A DNA stretch of 64,000 bases from Sipunculus nudus (taxonomy: Eukaryota > Annelida > Sipuncula > Golfingiida > Sipunculidae). The stretch covers positions 30,188,901-30,252,900 of the forward strand of contig CM049317.1 of NCBI GenBank assembly GCA_026874595.1, read 5' to 3'. A model generated the notes under the pieces. It was given only the letters and a program-made list of their open reading frames with translations. It ran no database searches and was not told the DNA's origin. A program made the position numbers and the translations under genes. This document shows, piece by piece, positions 50,291 through 62,265 of the stretch (its first letter is position 1; each line of letters begins with the position of its first letter).

Positions 50291-52506
50291 TATTTTAGTT
50301 TCGTCCATGCGAGGATCTTGAGATGGTTGGCCATCTCTGATACTATAAATCTGAAGGGCTGTCATGTCAGGAGAGATTCATGCGTTCAAGAAGATCAGTG
50401 TATCTCATCCATCATCACTGGCATTTCCACTCTTGTTTTTATTATTAAATAATTAAGTAAATAATTCTGATATTTCTAGAGGAAAAAAAAACAGAAAACA
50501 CCAAGGAGAACAAATGTTCATCCGTTTTCTATTTTAAGGGTTTCCCCAGCGCAACATATTAATTGAGAATTGACACTGAATTCACGGGCTGAATTGTCAA
50601 GGTTTTGAAGAGTAAATCCTTTGTAAATGAGCACCTACATAAGTTTAGTTTCCACTGCGAAATCTTTTGGACCGGCACTTTAAACTGCTGATAATGTGTT
50701 AGATTTCGCTTTTGTGAGAACTCCTATAAAACTATTAGATCTAATGTCTGACATCATAGGTCACGAGAATTTCTGGCAGGCCCGATAACAAGACAAAAAA
50801 GTGCATAAACAATAAGCCAAAGCACGGAAGCCGGAAAGTTGCGTGCGCAGGTGCCGAGAGTAATACATGAGCATTTCAGCAGGATGTGCTCAAACAATAT
50901 TAAAACTGAAGTCTAAATTATCAATAATCGATGGAACACGAGAGGGCTAATCAGGAATAAATCTATTTTACTCTGATTTAAGATTCATATCCTACAGGAA
51001 AACTTATTATATGAAAGAACTTAATGCATATCAAAAGGTCAGACGCATTGCTGCCAGTTGACCGACCTTTATACAGCATTAATTGAACAATTACAGAGAA
51101 ACTGTGAAGATCACTTAAATATGGTTTGACAATTTTGGATTTACTTCCTTCGTTACACAGTTTTTCATCAGTTTCTGTGTTAAATAGGGAATATCAATAT
51201 ATGTGCGTGCGGCCTCCCACACGAAAAAGCTTTGATAGCAAACTAGGTCCCATTTGGGTAGACTTTATGCAGAAATGAGTTGTGCTAGAACCTCTGCAAA
51301 TCTGAGAAGGGCTCTCTGGTAATGCAAACATAATTTTGATCAAACTAGTAATCTCTCATACGGCACGACATCTTACCTTTTAAGGGCCTGATCTGTGAAA
51401 TAAATAGTAGACGAAATAAAAAAATAGATTAATCACTTGGCATTGTATAAACGGGGGAATTGATTGTAATATAAGGGATAAAGCTGCCTGAAAGAAATTT
51501 TAAATGTGCCCTGGCTGGTAATTATACGCTTACTCTTTGTTTCTCTGAATACATTGAATCCTGAATACACATTGATTTGTATTCAGACAATACAATAAAA
51601 TTATCTGAACCAACCAGCAAATGTGTCAATAAGTATTGTCATCTGTTGAATTTGCTCTAAAATATTGACATAAAACCATAGTTTGGTGAATCTTTATATA
51701 CATTTACATTGTCCGGCAGAAGTAGTAATTGAATTTTTATATATGTATTAGGGCTGGGTCCCGCAATACACTTAACCTCATGCATATTGACAAACTGGCA
51801 CACATCATGGATAGTGATAAAAAACACCATATGGATTGCTGCACATTGCATTTTGTAAAAATAAATGTAGCTCTACAAAGTAGCGTCGCATACATAAAGA
51901 TATGTCTTGCTATCACAAGGTATAGTCAAATTGTCCAATTGTTCTGGTTCTAGTGAGAGGCAGACAAATAGGAAATAAGCAGAATGAACATAATGTACCT
52001 GTAAGTTACTGTTCAGGTTTTCCGAAACATACTGAAAATGCTGGATAAATTCAACAATCAGAACAAAAATTCAAATAAAAAGGTCTTGGATTGATTCTCA
52101 TATAAGTACTCTGATGAGAAATGTCTTTCTGCTGCGAATAGATTAATAAAAAATAATAAAATCATAACAATTGAATTTTTAAGATCCCACAACCATGCAT
52201 AATGCAAATAGATATAAATAACCCGGGGTTTTGAGTTTCAACTTTATACAATTTGTTTAAAACAGATTTTTATATTAGCCTTCAATTTTTACTACCAGTC
52301 CTTTCACAACTAGCCCATGAGTAATGCCATGATAGTCTTTCCCAATCAGGTAATTACCAAGTTAATCCGGTTCATTCGCAAGTCTGTGGCTTATATAAAA
52401 GTTTTTTTCATTTATGTTTTTTTAACGATTTCTTTATAGTATGATATTTAGATTAATTCATTGGAGCGATCATTTGGGAATAGTATTTCAATTTCATCTT
52501 TGAAGT
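50291..52506. other. Right-arm sequence mirroring 30.4-32.4 kb
   Basis: Includes the fourth copy of the dispersed repeat (about 51325-51786). A stretch near 51130-51300 has no obvious mirror partner in the left arm. No gene seen. Confidence 0.6.
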
Positions 52507-54476
52507 GGACCAGTTATTTGAGGGTCATCTCTCAGGTATACCCATTATTTTAGGGTCATCCCTCAGGTGATCCCATTAACTTAGGGTCATCCCTCAGGTG
52601 GACCCATTATTGAGGGTAACCCCCCAGCTTGACCTATAATTTGAGGGTCATCCCTCAGGTAGACCCATTATTTGAGGGTCATCCCTCAGGTGGTCCCATT
52701 ATTTCAGGATAACCCCTCAGGTGGACCAATTATTTGAGGGTCATCCCTCAGGTGGACCCATTATATCTGGGTTATCCCTCAGGTGGACCCATTTATTTAG
52801 GGTCATCCCTCAGATTGACCCAGTATTTCAGGGTTATCGCCAAGGTGGACCCATTATTTAAGGGTTTTACCTCAGGTGGACTTATTATTTCAGGGTCTCC
52901 CCTCAGGTGGACCCATTATTTGAGGGTCATCCCTCAGGTGGACCTATTATTTCAGGATAATCCCTCTGGTGGACCAATTATTTGAGGGTCATCCCTCAGG
53001 TGGACCCATTATTTGAGGGTCATCCCTCAAGTGGACCCATTAATTTTGGGTCATCCCTCAGATTGACCCATTATTTCAGGGTAATCCCCAAGGTGGACCC
53101 ATTATTTGAGGGATTTACCTCAGGTGGACTCATTATTTCAGTGTCACCCCTCAGGTGGACCCATTATTTGAGGGTCATCCCTCAGGTGGACCCATTATTT
53201 GAGGGTCATCCCTCAGGTGGAGCCATTATTTTAGGGTCATCCCTCAGATGGACCTGTTGTTTGAGTGCAACCCCTCAGGTGGACCCATTATTTAAGGGTC
53301 ATCCCTCAGGTGGACCTTTTATTTCGTTTCATCCTTCGGGCTGGCCTATTATTTGAGGGCCATCATTTAGGTGGACCCATTATTTCAGGGCCATCCCTCA
53401 GGTGATCCCATTATTTGAGGGCCATGCCTCAGGTGCACCCATTATTTAAGGGTCATCTCTCAAGTGGAGCCATTATTTGAGGGTCATAACTCAGGTTGAC
53501 CCATTATTTTAGGATCATCCCTCAGGTGGACCTGTTGTTTGAGTGCAACCCCTCAGGTGGACCCATTATTTGAGGGTCATCCCTCAGGTGGAGCAATTAT
53601 TTTAGGGTCATCCCTCAGGTGGACCCATTATTTGAGGGTCATCCCTCAGGTGGACCCATTATTTGAAGGTCATCACTCAGGTGGAGCAATTATATTAGGA
53701 TCATCCCTCAGGTGGACCTGTTGTTTGAGTGCAACCCCTCAGGTGGACCCATTATTTGAGGGTCATCCCTCAGGTGGAGCCATTATTTTAGGGTCATCCC
53801 TCAGGTGGACCTGTTGTTTGAGTGCAACCCCTCAGGTGGACCCATTATTTGAAGGTCATCCCTCAGTTGGACCTTTTATTTCGTTTCATCCTTCGGGCTG
53901 GCCTATTATTTGAGGGCCATCATTTAGGTGGACCCATTATTTCAGGGCCATCCCTCAGGTGATCCCATTATTTGAGGGTCATCCCTCAGGTAGACCCATT
54001 ATTTGAGGGTAATCCCTCAGGTTGACCCATTATTTCAGGGCCATCCCTCAGGTGAACACATTATTTGAGGGTCATCCCTCAGGTAGACCCATTATTTGAG
54101 GGTCATCCCTCAGGTGGACCCATTATTTGAGGGTCATCCCTCAGGTGGACCCATTATTTCTGGGTCATCCCTCAGGTGGACCCATTATTTAAGGGTCATC
54201 TCTTAGGTAGATACATCATTTGAGGGTCATCTCTCAGGTGGACCCATTATTTGAGGGTCATCCCTCAGGTGGACCCATTATTTGAGGGTCATCCCTCAGG
54301 AAGACCCATTATTTGAGGGTCATCCCTCAGGTGGACCCATTATTTGAGGGTCATCCCTCAGGTGGACCCATTATTTGAGGGTCATCCCTCAGGTGGACCC
54401 ATTATTTCTGGGTCATCCCTCAGATGGACCTATTATTTGAGGGTCATCCCTCAGGTGGACGCCTTATTTGAGGGTC
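52507..54476 (-). repeat. 31-bp hairpin minisatellite, right-arm copy (~64 units)
   Basis: Same unit as 29311-30412 in reverse orientation, nearly twice as long. Variant units such as CTGTTGTTTGAGTGCAACC recur near 53252, 53537, 53718 and 53813, and a multi-unit block ending TTTCGTTTCATCCTTCGGG recurs at 53331 and 53878, showing block duplications inside the array. The long frames at 52734-53913 are by-products of the repeat. Confidence 0.95.
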
Positions 54477-54669
54477 AATAATGTATAATTAAGCACCTGA
54501 TCGAGACAGGGGTATCTGATTCCAAACAGTATTCCAACATCTGAAAAAAGATGTTACGGATTGAATCAGTGTCAGTCGTGTAAAAAGATACACGCAACAG
54601 AGATAAAATTACATCTTATGTAAACCAAAGGCCTTGTCAGCATATAAATCAACAGGATAGTATACTGTA

Positions 54670-55700
54670 GCCTTTACCTTTGACCTTGTGGTGTCAATGT
54701 CAATACGGTCTTCCCTTATTGTCTGGTAATCTATAAGTTAAAGCTGAAAGGTTTTGGATAAAAACTTTGCTTAAACTACGTCCACATGCATTTTCAAGAA
54801 GTGGGCTGTGTGACCTTGACCTTTGACCATTCAGATTCAATCTTAAAAGTATTATTCCCCTATTGGCAGGGAAGCCATATGTGAATGATGGAGGGCTTAA
54901 ATGAAAAGTTTGGCCTAAAATGTGTCCATATGCTGGTATATTGACCTTGACCTGTGCCCTTTGGACATCAAAATCGACAGCGTTCTTCCGCTGTTGAAAG
55001 TTGAACCATATGGAGGTTTTGATAGAGTTAAGCATTAATTGTGTCCACAACCTTTTATAAAGCTTGGTATAATGATCTTGACCTCTGACCAGGTGACCCC
55101 CAAATTTCTTCAATTTAGGGCAGGTAGGCCATATGTTTATGTGCATATGCAAGGTTTGGGATGAATAGTTTGCTTTACAAAGCTTTCAAAATTATTTTAA
55201 GATGTGGGTTCTGTGACCTTCACCTTTGACTTCCTGACCCCAAACGAAAATGATATTTACTTTAATGGTTGGCCATGAATATATCAGGGTTGAAGATAAT
55301 ACGTCTACATAACCTGAAGTTATCGCCCATAACTAATTTGTGATGGGCCCTGTGACCTTATCCTTTGACCCTGTGAGCAAAAAATTGAGAAAACTAATCT
55401 CCTCGATTGGCAAGTGTGCAAGATGTTGGAGATAGAAGGTTTGTGACGAAAAGGTTGGTTTAAATTGCTACACAATCTATTTAAAGAATGGTCCTGGGAC
55501 CTTGAACTTTGATCTCATGGCCCCAAAATCAAAGGGGTTCTTACTTTATTATTAGGCCATATATCAGTGAAGTTTGGAATCAATATATCAATAAAAAATA
55601 GAGTTATCATCCAGAAACAAATATATGGACAGACGGCCCCGTGACCTTGACCTTTACGTTGCGACTCCAAAATTAATATGGTTCCTCTGCCTGAGATCAA
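54670..55700 (-). repeat. ~140-bp tandem array with TGACCTTGA motifs, right-arm copy
   Basis: Mirror of 28100-29130 with GTGACCTTGACCTTTGACC cores about every 140 bases. The 150-codon minus frame at 54700-55152 matches the left-arm frame at 28639-29220 and is equally accidental. Confidence 0.85.
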
Positions 55701-56535
55701 TGACTCTCATCGTGTCTTTAAACCAAAAGGACACTGTAAATCAGCACATTACTTTACAAGTGACTTAAATTGTCAAAGTGACTATTTTCGCTAAAAAGTG
55801 CTGTGAAATCTCAATCTGAGATAATCATTGTTCCTGACCAGCCAAAAAAAATCAATATCGTGGACCTGCCAGCTTTGACTTATGTCAACAAACAACAAAC
55901 AGATCACCACGTGTGTGCTCCCGTATTATCCGACAAAAAGTTCCTGGCAATGTTCCAGAAACTACTTAACGAAGACACGCTGTTCTATATTATATGTGTC
56001 TGGCCATGCTTAAAAATCAAGTTACACAATTGACAGTACTAGTACCGCCTTTTTCGAAGAACTAATAGAATTGTTTAAATTCTCTTAAATCTGTGTAGAA
56101 TTCTTAGGAAAACGTCACTGTGTAGAATTCTTAGTAAAACGTCGATTACTGTTAATCTACATATTCATTTCGGATGAAATTGTAAATACAAATTTAAAAC
56201 TGACCATTCAAGTTTTTTAAGTAAGTGTGTGCTAAATGTGTTGTTTTTTAGGTTTGAACATAAATTTATGAACTTGTGACCAATCATTCGGGATATGTTA
56301 GGGTTTATATTAAAACATACCTTACGTAGAATTGAGGTTGGACAGAGGGAAGGACGTAGCAGATACATTGAGAATACGTTCAGCTGACATGGGCATTTAA
56401 GTGCCAATTTTTAGAACAATATTTATTAAAAAAACACGACACAACATAGTTATTGATATGCATAGAGTGACTGATGGATATGATGAACCTCTCTTGTTGG
56501 ATTGTTTCTGTTTCTTCGGAAAAAAACAGCTGTTA
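55701..56535. other. Right-arm sequence mirroring 27.25-28.1 kb
   Basis: Contains the mirrored ~29-bp duplication at about 56088-56145. No gene seen. Confidence 0.55.
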
Positions 56536-56834
56536 GGCCAGAAAAAAATTAAAAGTATGGTTCTCAGGCACCGCTATCGTCATTATTAACCCCCCGCATT
56601 AAAAAAATATTTTGATTTTCATCATTCAAACAGATAAAATAATACAATTTTGATTAGATATCCTTTGTTATGCAGTGCTTTTCTCTGGTTAGCAAATTAA
56701 TTCTGTTCTTTTCATGCTTTTCGCTGATCATATGACATGATGATAAAAAAATAGAAAAAAGGTAAACAATAAAATATCGCCCGACCTCACTGCCTTTATG
56801 AAAAAAGTTCCTGAGAACCATACCTTTTTTTGCC
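56536..56834. mobile_element. MITE1, right-arm copy
   Basis: Mirror of 26952-27248 with the same ends and TAA (here TTA) flanks at 56533-56535 and 56835-56837. Its presence in both arms shows it was inserted before the inverted duplication. Confidence 0.82.
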
Positions 56835-57847
56835 TTATTCTTAAATTTCGACACTTTTAATGTTATAATAGTGTACCGAATTCTCATGGGTACACAATTT
56901 ATGAAACAACATACACTTAATAAACAATGTGCCACTGTGTATCAGATTATACATCCCAGCCCCAGGTCCCAGATGAAAATAAATAGATCTGAGTCTCGTC
57001 TAGAATGATTGTAATGAGCAACACACCATTTAAGGAAAAAGTGCCTGTACTGGAAATCATCTAACAGTCATGAAATCACATGATCAATTTGATTGCAATC
57101 AAATTTTGTGATGTCAGGGTGAAGGCCAAAACTGACATAAGTCACGGTCACGAGCAAAATCAGATCCCTTTTTACTTCAAGAGATGCCATTTAATATCAT
57201 CACTCACGTATGTGGTATCATTTGACCCTGGAATTGTCCAACGGTTGTAAATAAATATGAAGACTTAACGAAGAATACAAATACCGTTTACACATATCCA
57301 TATTTCAACATCTGGTAATTATTATACTGATGTATCACATCCTTCCAGACACATATAGAAATACATACTAATCTTAGGACCTCACGCCGAAAAAAATATG
57401 AGAAATTCAATAAATAAGATATATTTTGTGGGTTGCATCAATCCCACGATTATTAGACTTTTTGTAAGATGCAGATATTCAAATGTCCGTCTGGTTCCTT
57501 TTAACTATAAGGAGTTTGACTAAAGAGGCCAATAAATAATGTACGAGTTTTACTATCTTCACGTTACTAGCTTTTAGAGATATCGACTATTAATCTAATA
57601 TTACGCCAATATAATAATTTGTATTTTCTAACAGAAGAGCTAGGTTTGCGATGTGTATTACCACTGAATCAAAGAAAGAGTAAAGTAAGTTATATCTTAT
57701 ATATATCATATTGCGTTAATGTGATGAGCACAAATTTTCAGAAGGTTCCGGTGGAACAATAAAGCAGCTGCTAAGCATGCAATCTTTCAAGCACCAAAAA
57801 GCAATAGAAATCTTGATAAGTAATACTTAAGGATTATAATGTACATT

Positions 57848-58261
57848 TAGGATAACCAGTGGTTTGCTGTTGTTAAAACAGGTTTTTTACATTTTTGCTT
57901 TTTTATGAGAACTCCATTGTATCCGCGACTGTTTACTGTCCAATGTCTCCTTCGTTTGCGGAATCCTGAAGAAATTTTTAATACGTCTTTTTCCGGACCC
58001 GTTCCCTGTAAATGAGGACATCCAACCGTGTCCATATTTGTCATAACTTATCAAGTTTAAAGTTTTAACCTAAGTTTTAATAGAAATCGTTAGCCTGGGT
58101 TAAAATTGGTGTTTACAGGGAAGAAGAATAATGCAACGCTTGTGACATAAAAGAAAGCACCTAAAACGAGTTCTTTTAATATGAAAGGTGTAAATATCCA
58201 GAAGATTTTCAGTTTAAATGATTGTTACGAATGCTTTACAAATGTACCGGTACCGAAAGAG
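57848..58261. other. Sequence just outside the right arm, no gene seen
   Basis: Unique relative to the rest of the window. A 65-codon minus frame begins at the arm border but has no recognisable features. Confidence 0.5.
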
Positions 58262-58430
58262 CATGATGGTCTTCGTCTATGACACATTCACCACCGCCGT
58301 TTGATTATTTAGTGTCCTTGTTGCTAAAGCCGTCTTTTCAACGTTTGCCGACCAAACCCCAAATCTCTCTTTTTCATTATCAGTATCAAAGGTCTAGTAG
58401 GGACTGTAATCTCAAATAAAGATTGTCGAT
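58262..58430 (-). pseudogene. Lectin relic F: decayed CTLD second exon
   Basis: On the minus strand the bases align, with gaps, to CTLD exon 2 of B and C: CAGTCCCTACT, GATACTGATAATG, AAAAGAGAGA, TTTGGGGTTTGGTCGGCAAACG, then a GGCGGTGGTG stretch as in copy C. A protein trace NEKERFGVWSAN recalls KEEHWIWAAT of copy B. No splice site or open frame is kept and the EPN/WND motifs are lost. No other exon of this copy was found. It is the sixth and oldest-looking member of the cluster. Confidence 0.6.
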
Positions 58431-60369
58431 TACAAATCAGCCCGGAAATGCACTGATCAGTACTAAATTTATTTTATCCCCAGACTCATGACTTATTTTA
58501 TCCATGACTTACAAAAAGATATTCAATTATGTATATCAGAAGAATGTTCTTAAAAGAAACTTTTGAGTTATCATAATGTATTTCTTTACACTTTTAAGGT
58601 GAGCATGGTATCTAGTGTGACAGGGAGCGAGGTATATTAAGTTTCAATCGTCATTTTAGCCGTCGTATATTACATATGATAAAATGACTAAATAGCCTTT
58701 ACGTACTATATTAAGTTTGAAAGATATTTTATGGACATAATATCCTTAGGCACGTTTACAGTATAAAGAGGTTCATATTAATTGTATTTTATTTACATGT
58801 AGGACCAGGTTTAGTCATAACGTCTGGTTTGTTTAATAACTTTTATTTCGGAAAAAAACTGATAAAGCCAAATAACAGTCAAAATACAGAATCTTACAAC
58901 AACAATATAAATCACAAGACGATATGAGATCCAGTGGCGCTGCAGATGAGGACATACCTTTCTATGACATTAATATTTTGATTAAACAAACACCTTATAT
59001 GTCTTACAATATACAAAAGTATTCTATCTAACATTCACTGTAGATGATCATAGCTCTGTTACGCTAGTTCAGAAGAGCGAATTCCTTATGAGATCAAAAA
59101 CTAAATTCAATATGATCAACCTTTAATATGTGCATTCACAACACAAATTTCAGCGAGTCACTTCCACAACGGGTTATGATGATGATAATTAGCAAAAGAG
59201 TATTGAAAATGTTCATAGAATAAAAATCCATTCGTGTTCTAATATGTATAGTCATATTCGATATACAAAACATCTCCACATAATATTACAATGATATCTG
59301 ATACAACAGAAACGACGGATATTTAATTTGACCTATATTTACCAATGTAAAAAACTATAAAATAACCTTTAAAATACACGAGGATTACAAACAGAAAAGT
59401 TGAACGGTCTAAAAACAATCGACAACTTAAGACAGTTTCTCATAAATCACTAAATAACCAAATCTCCCAATAAAGGGGCGTAGACAGTCGAATATAAAAA
59501 CGCCTGGCTCTTTGCTGGCGATCCAGGTTCGACTATAATCTGCTTTGCTTTTTGCAATGCAAACAACAGATATATATCCCCCCTATGTGCCACCCATCTC
59601 CAAATTTTAGTTCTTCATTACTTCACAATTAGTTGTTAATTTGTTTTTCAATCCCATCTGGTATATTTGTTGAAACCATTCACCAGCATATACGGAGTGG
59701 TTCAAGAAATGAGGAAAACAATATACTGAAAAAGTTATGAGGTTTACAACAAAAATTTGTTTCATTCTGTTCGACCTTGATGTGGAGGTCAAGCTCACCC
59801 ATTATCAAGCGATATTCGATATTCACATAAGTGAAATATTGGCAGTAAGAATTTTAAATTCAAATATCTTGAAAAGAATGGTGGTTCAAAAGTTTACAAG
59901 AGTTGACACGTACAACGTCGCCGATGACGACGCGGACGACGGATGACAACAGAGCAAATCCCATATGTCTTCCCCTCTGGGCAGGAGAGACATAATTACT
60001 GAATGACCCCTAGAAGCAAGGTGCTTTTTCCTTGTCCGGCACCCCTACAGGCTACCAAAAGCCACCATCCGAGCCACCAGAGCACCTCGCATTAGTTATG
60101 AAAACTATTTGTACCATTCATGTAAGATAGAATTATAAGTTTAAATCTTCAGGAATCGAGACTGTGTCTACACCTATTAAAAGCATGTGTTTGAATTTAA
60201 TGGAAGACGGTTACATCCCTAGATCGTTGTTTTTTAAATTAATAAGGAGGAATTTTAAACGTTATGTTTTTTTTTTTTGCAATGAAGGACAAAATTGGTT
60301 CTAAATGTATATATGAATTTTTAATGAAACGTGGTGTAGGAGGCTACGAGGGGCGTTGTTTGGTGATAT
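58431..60369. other. Intergenic, no supported gene
   Basis: AT-rich. Near 59780-59945 a segment with TTCGACCTTGATGTGGAGG and GATGACGACGCGGACGACGG resembles the GACG-rich ends of repeats at 15.79 and 22.73 kb. The rest is unrecognised. Sequence from about 60330 is already the 3' flank of lectin copy E. Confidence 0.5.
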
Positions 60370-62265
60370 TTAAAAAACAAGTTCACATATGGAGTAGTAC
60401 TGATAGCCTGTGCCCACGTCATTCCATCTCCTTGAAATTCTATAGTATCCATGGTTAGGTAAGGTAAGATAATCTTCCCCAGTGAGACTACCATCACCGT
60501 TGTTTGGTTCGTTCACTCGCCAGTAGCTGAAAGTTATTTTCTCGCCGGTTGCCATCCAAACCCAATGTCCCTCTTTATCTATATCTGAACCCGAGGTCCA
60601 AAAGCCTGTGGTTCCTTAAATATGAAATAAAATATAATGTTGGTTCAGTATTAACTTTTCGAAATCAAGAAGATAATGTTGATCTGGAGGTCATTAGTCA
60701 TAATATTTCATTCATTATTAAAATCTGCATGGTTTTATCTGAATGATTTAATTATTTTATAAATTTTAAAACTTTTAATTATATTTCTTTTTCAATCCTT
60801 CTTAAAAACCAATATCCAAACGGCATAATTGTATGTATTGTATAAAATAAGGGGCATTTAATGGACATATTGATTTTTGGTTAATCCCCTAGTTTCTCAT
60901 TGTCTCCATTAAGGTAAATCAGAAAAAAGCGTAACCTTTATGTCCGTGTAGAAGACGATTGACGTGCATCTGCTCCCCCAGAGACTCGATACTGACAAGG
61001 TTGCCTCCTGAGACTTTACAACCGGTTTGAGCCAATGTCCGATACGACAGTTTATCATTCACTTTGTAACAAGAGGGTCCACAGGTGCCGTTTTGGAAGA
61101 GCCGACCACAGTCATACAGATAGCCGAATCCAGCGGGGCAAACTGTACCTGTTAAATAAACCCCGGGGTGTTTAAGGTCAGAATATCGTAGCACAGTATT
61201 TATTTTCTGAATGGGTATAAATGTGAAAACAATTATATGGATGAAGATAAAACCCAAGGACATCAGTTACCAAAAAAGATGATTTATTTCTACTTGACAT
61301 ACCTTTATTTCCTGATCCGAGGTCATCAGATCGCACAGGCTCACGTGTAGTAGGTTGTCTACCTCGTGTGGGGGGATAAGACCTTTCAGGTTGATCCTTG
61401 TATGAGGCAATTTTGACTTTTGACCATTGTTCTGTGTCTTGTTGGAACAACTGGCGGTCACATATACGAGCCTCTGCCTGTTTTCCTTGATCAGCTTGGA
61501 TGAGATCTATATTATTGTAGAGATAACGACTCCTTTGTTCCCAGCCTTCATTACACGCTGTCCAAGAGGACCAGGTTACCCAACCATGATTTAAATGTGG
61601 AGTAATGTCTTGGAATACAATGGTTTTATTAATGAGACAGTATATCCTTCATATCATATTCATGATAAAAACATACTTCTGATTTATTTACATGTTGGTT
61701 TAGAGAATTCTCCTATTATTTTGTAATCGATATATTTTAACAAGTCACCATTAACCAAAGTAAACTTGTTATAATAAATTTGATAAAACCTTTCTCATTT
61801 TTAAAAATATTTTTTTTAAAGTAAACTTATCATGTTCTTGAAACAGATGAGGCGAAAGCCATTTAAGACCCCTATGGGAAAACTAGGTCTAACCATCTAA
61901 CCCTCTTTCCTATAACTTAATAAAATTAGTATGTGCATATTATCTTATTTATTCAGATCGTATTTTTGCTGAGATATTTTGCGTTGCTTAAGATATTTTT
62001 TAAACAAACCTTCATGTAAGGACATGATCTGTCCTCCAGATACAGATTCTTGATGTAAAACCGCCAGGCCAAACATAATGTGCGATCCCTCCTTTATCAA
62101 TTAAAAGAATCCCATCCTTCTCTTCCTGGTATAAAAATTAGAAAATTTACAAAAAGATTCAATCAATAGAAATTTTCTTGGATATCGTGACAACATTCTT
62201 GGTATGGATCAAAAACACAGCAACCGACAAGCATGTCAGAAATAAATATGTGTTATACATTAATC
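60330..62265 (-). repeat. Duplicated lectin block E (homologous to 38.0-40.95 kb and 42.6-44.4 kb)
   Basis: Similarity to C/D extends beyond the exons, from CGTGGTGTAGGAGGCTACGAGGGGC in the 3' flank (near 60331) to the region upstream of the signal exon (AACCGACAAGCATGTCAGA, near 62225). It is more diverged from C/D than they are from each other. Intron 2 is only about 150 bases, without MITE2. Confidence 0.78.
60370..62115 (-). pseudogene. Lectin copy E: TSP1-like plus CTLD, open except for a stop at codon 5
   Basis: Exons on the minus strand: 62115-62010, 61608-61303, 61148-60936, 60614-60370; all introns phase 1. The first ATG reads MGFF then TAA. An in-frame ATG nine codons later could start a 276-residue product with only a weak leader (MFGLAVLHQESVSGG), so secretion is doubtful. 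The rest is open: TSP1-like WVTWSSWTAC...RYLYNN...CDRQ with two Cys, a Ser/Thr/Pro-rich linker, then CTLD with CPAGFGY, sequon in FQNGTC, SCYKVN, SGGNLVSIESLGEQMH, EPN (NEPNNG), GEDYL, RRWNDV and YYSICELVF. It is closest to C/D; exon 4 is nine bases longer than in C. Either a gene using the internal or an undetected alternative start, or a recently disabled copy. Confidence 0.8.

Larger units (their letters stand above)
42333..57847 (-). repeat. Right arm of the ~31.9-kb imperfect inverted repeat
   Basis: About 15.5 kb, the reverse complement of 25931-41249. Net length differences come from a larger minisatellite, a ~240-base block at 48545-48780 and longer microsatellites, against loss of ~450 bases in copy D and absence of MITE2. 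Similarity stops at 57847, in the middle of what in block B is continuous 3' flank of the lectin gene. That makes this arm the likely derived copy. Confidence 0.93.

Noticed and set aside
52734-53913. Three open frames of 83-124 codons with repeated RVIPQVDPLFEGHPSGG-like peptides
   Set aside because: Translation of the 31-bp minisatellite through its three frames (period 31 residues). Not a repeat protein gene.
25931-57847. The inverted repeat as a hairpin-read or haplotig assembly artefact
   Set aside because: Not fully excluded, but arms differ by several percent and by clean biological indels (MITE2 with target duplication, deletion in D), which artefacts from one molecule would not show.
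59737-59946. 69-codon frame ending in DDDADDG as an acidic small protein
   Set aside because: The acidic end is translated GACGACGCGGACGACGG simple repeat, and the rest resembles an interspersed repeat with a GACCTTGA core.
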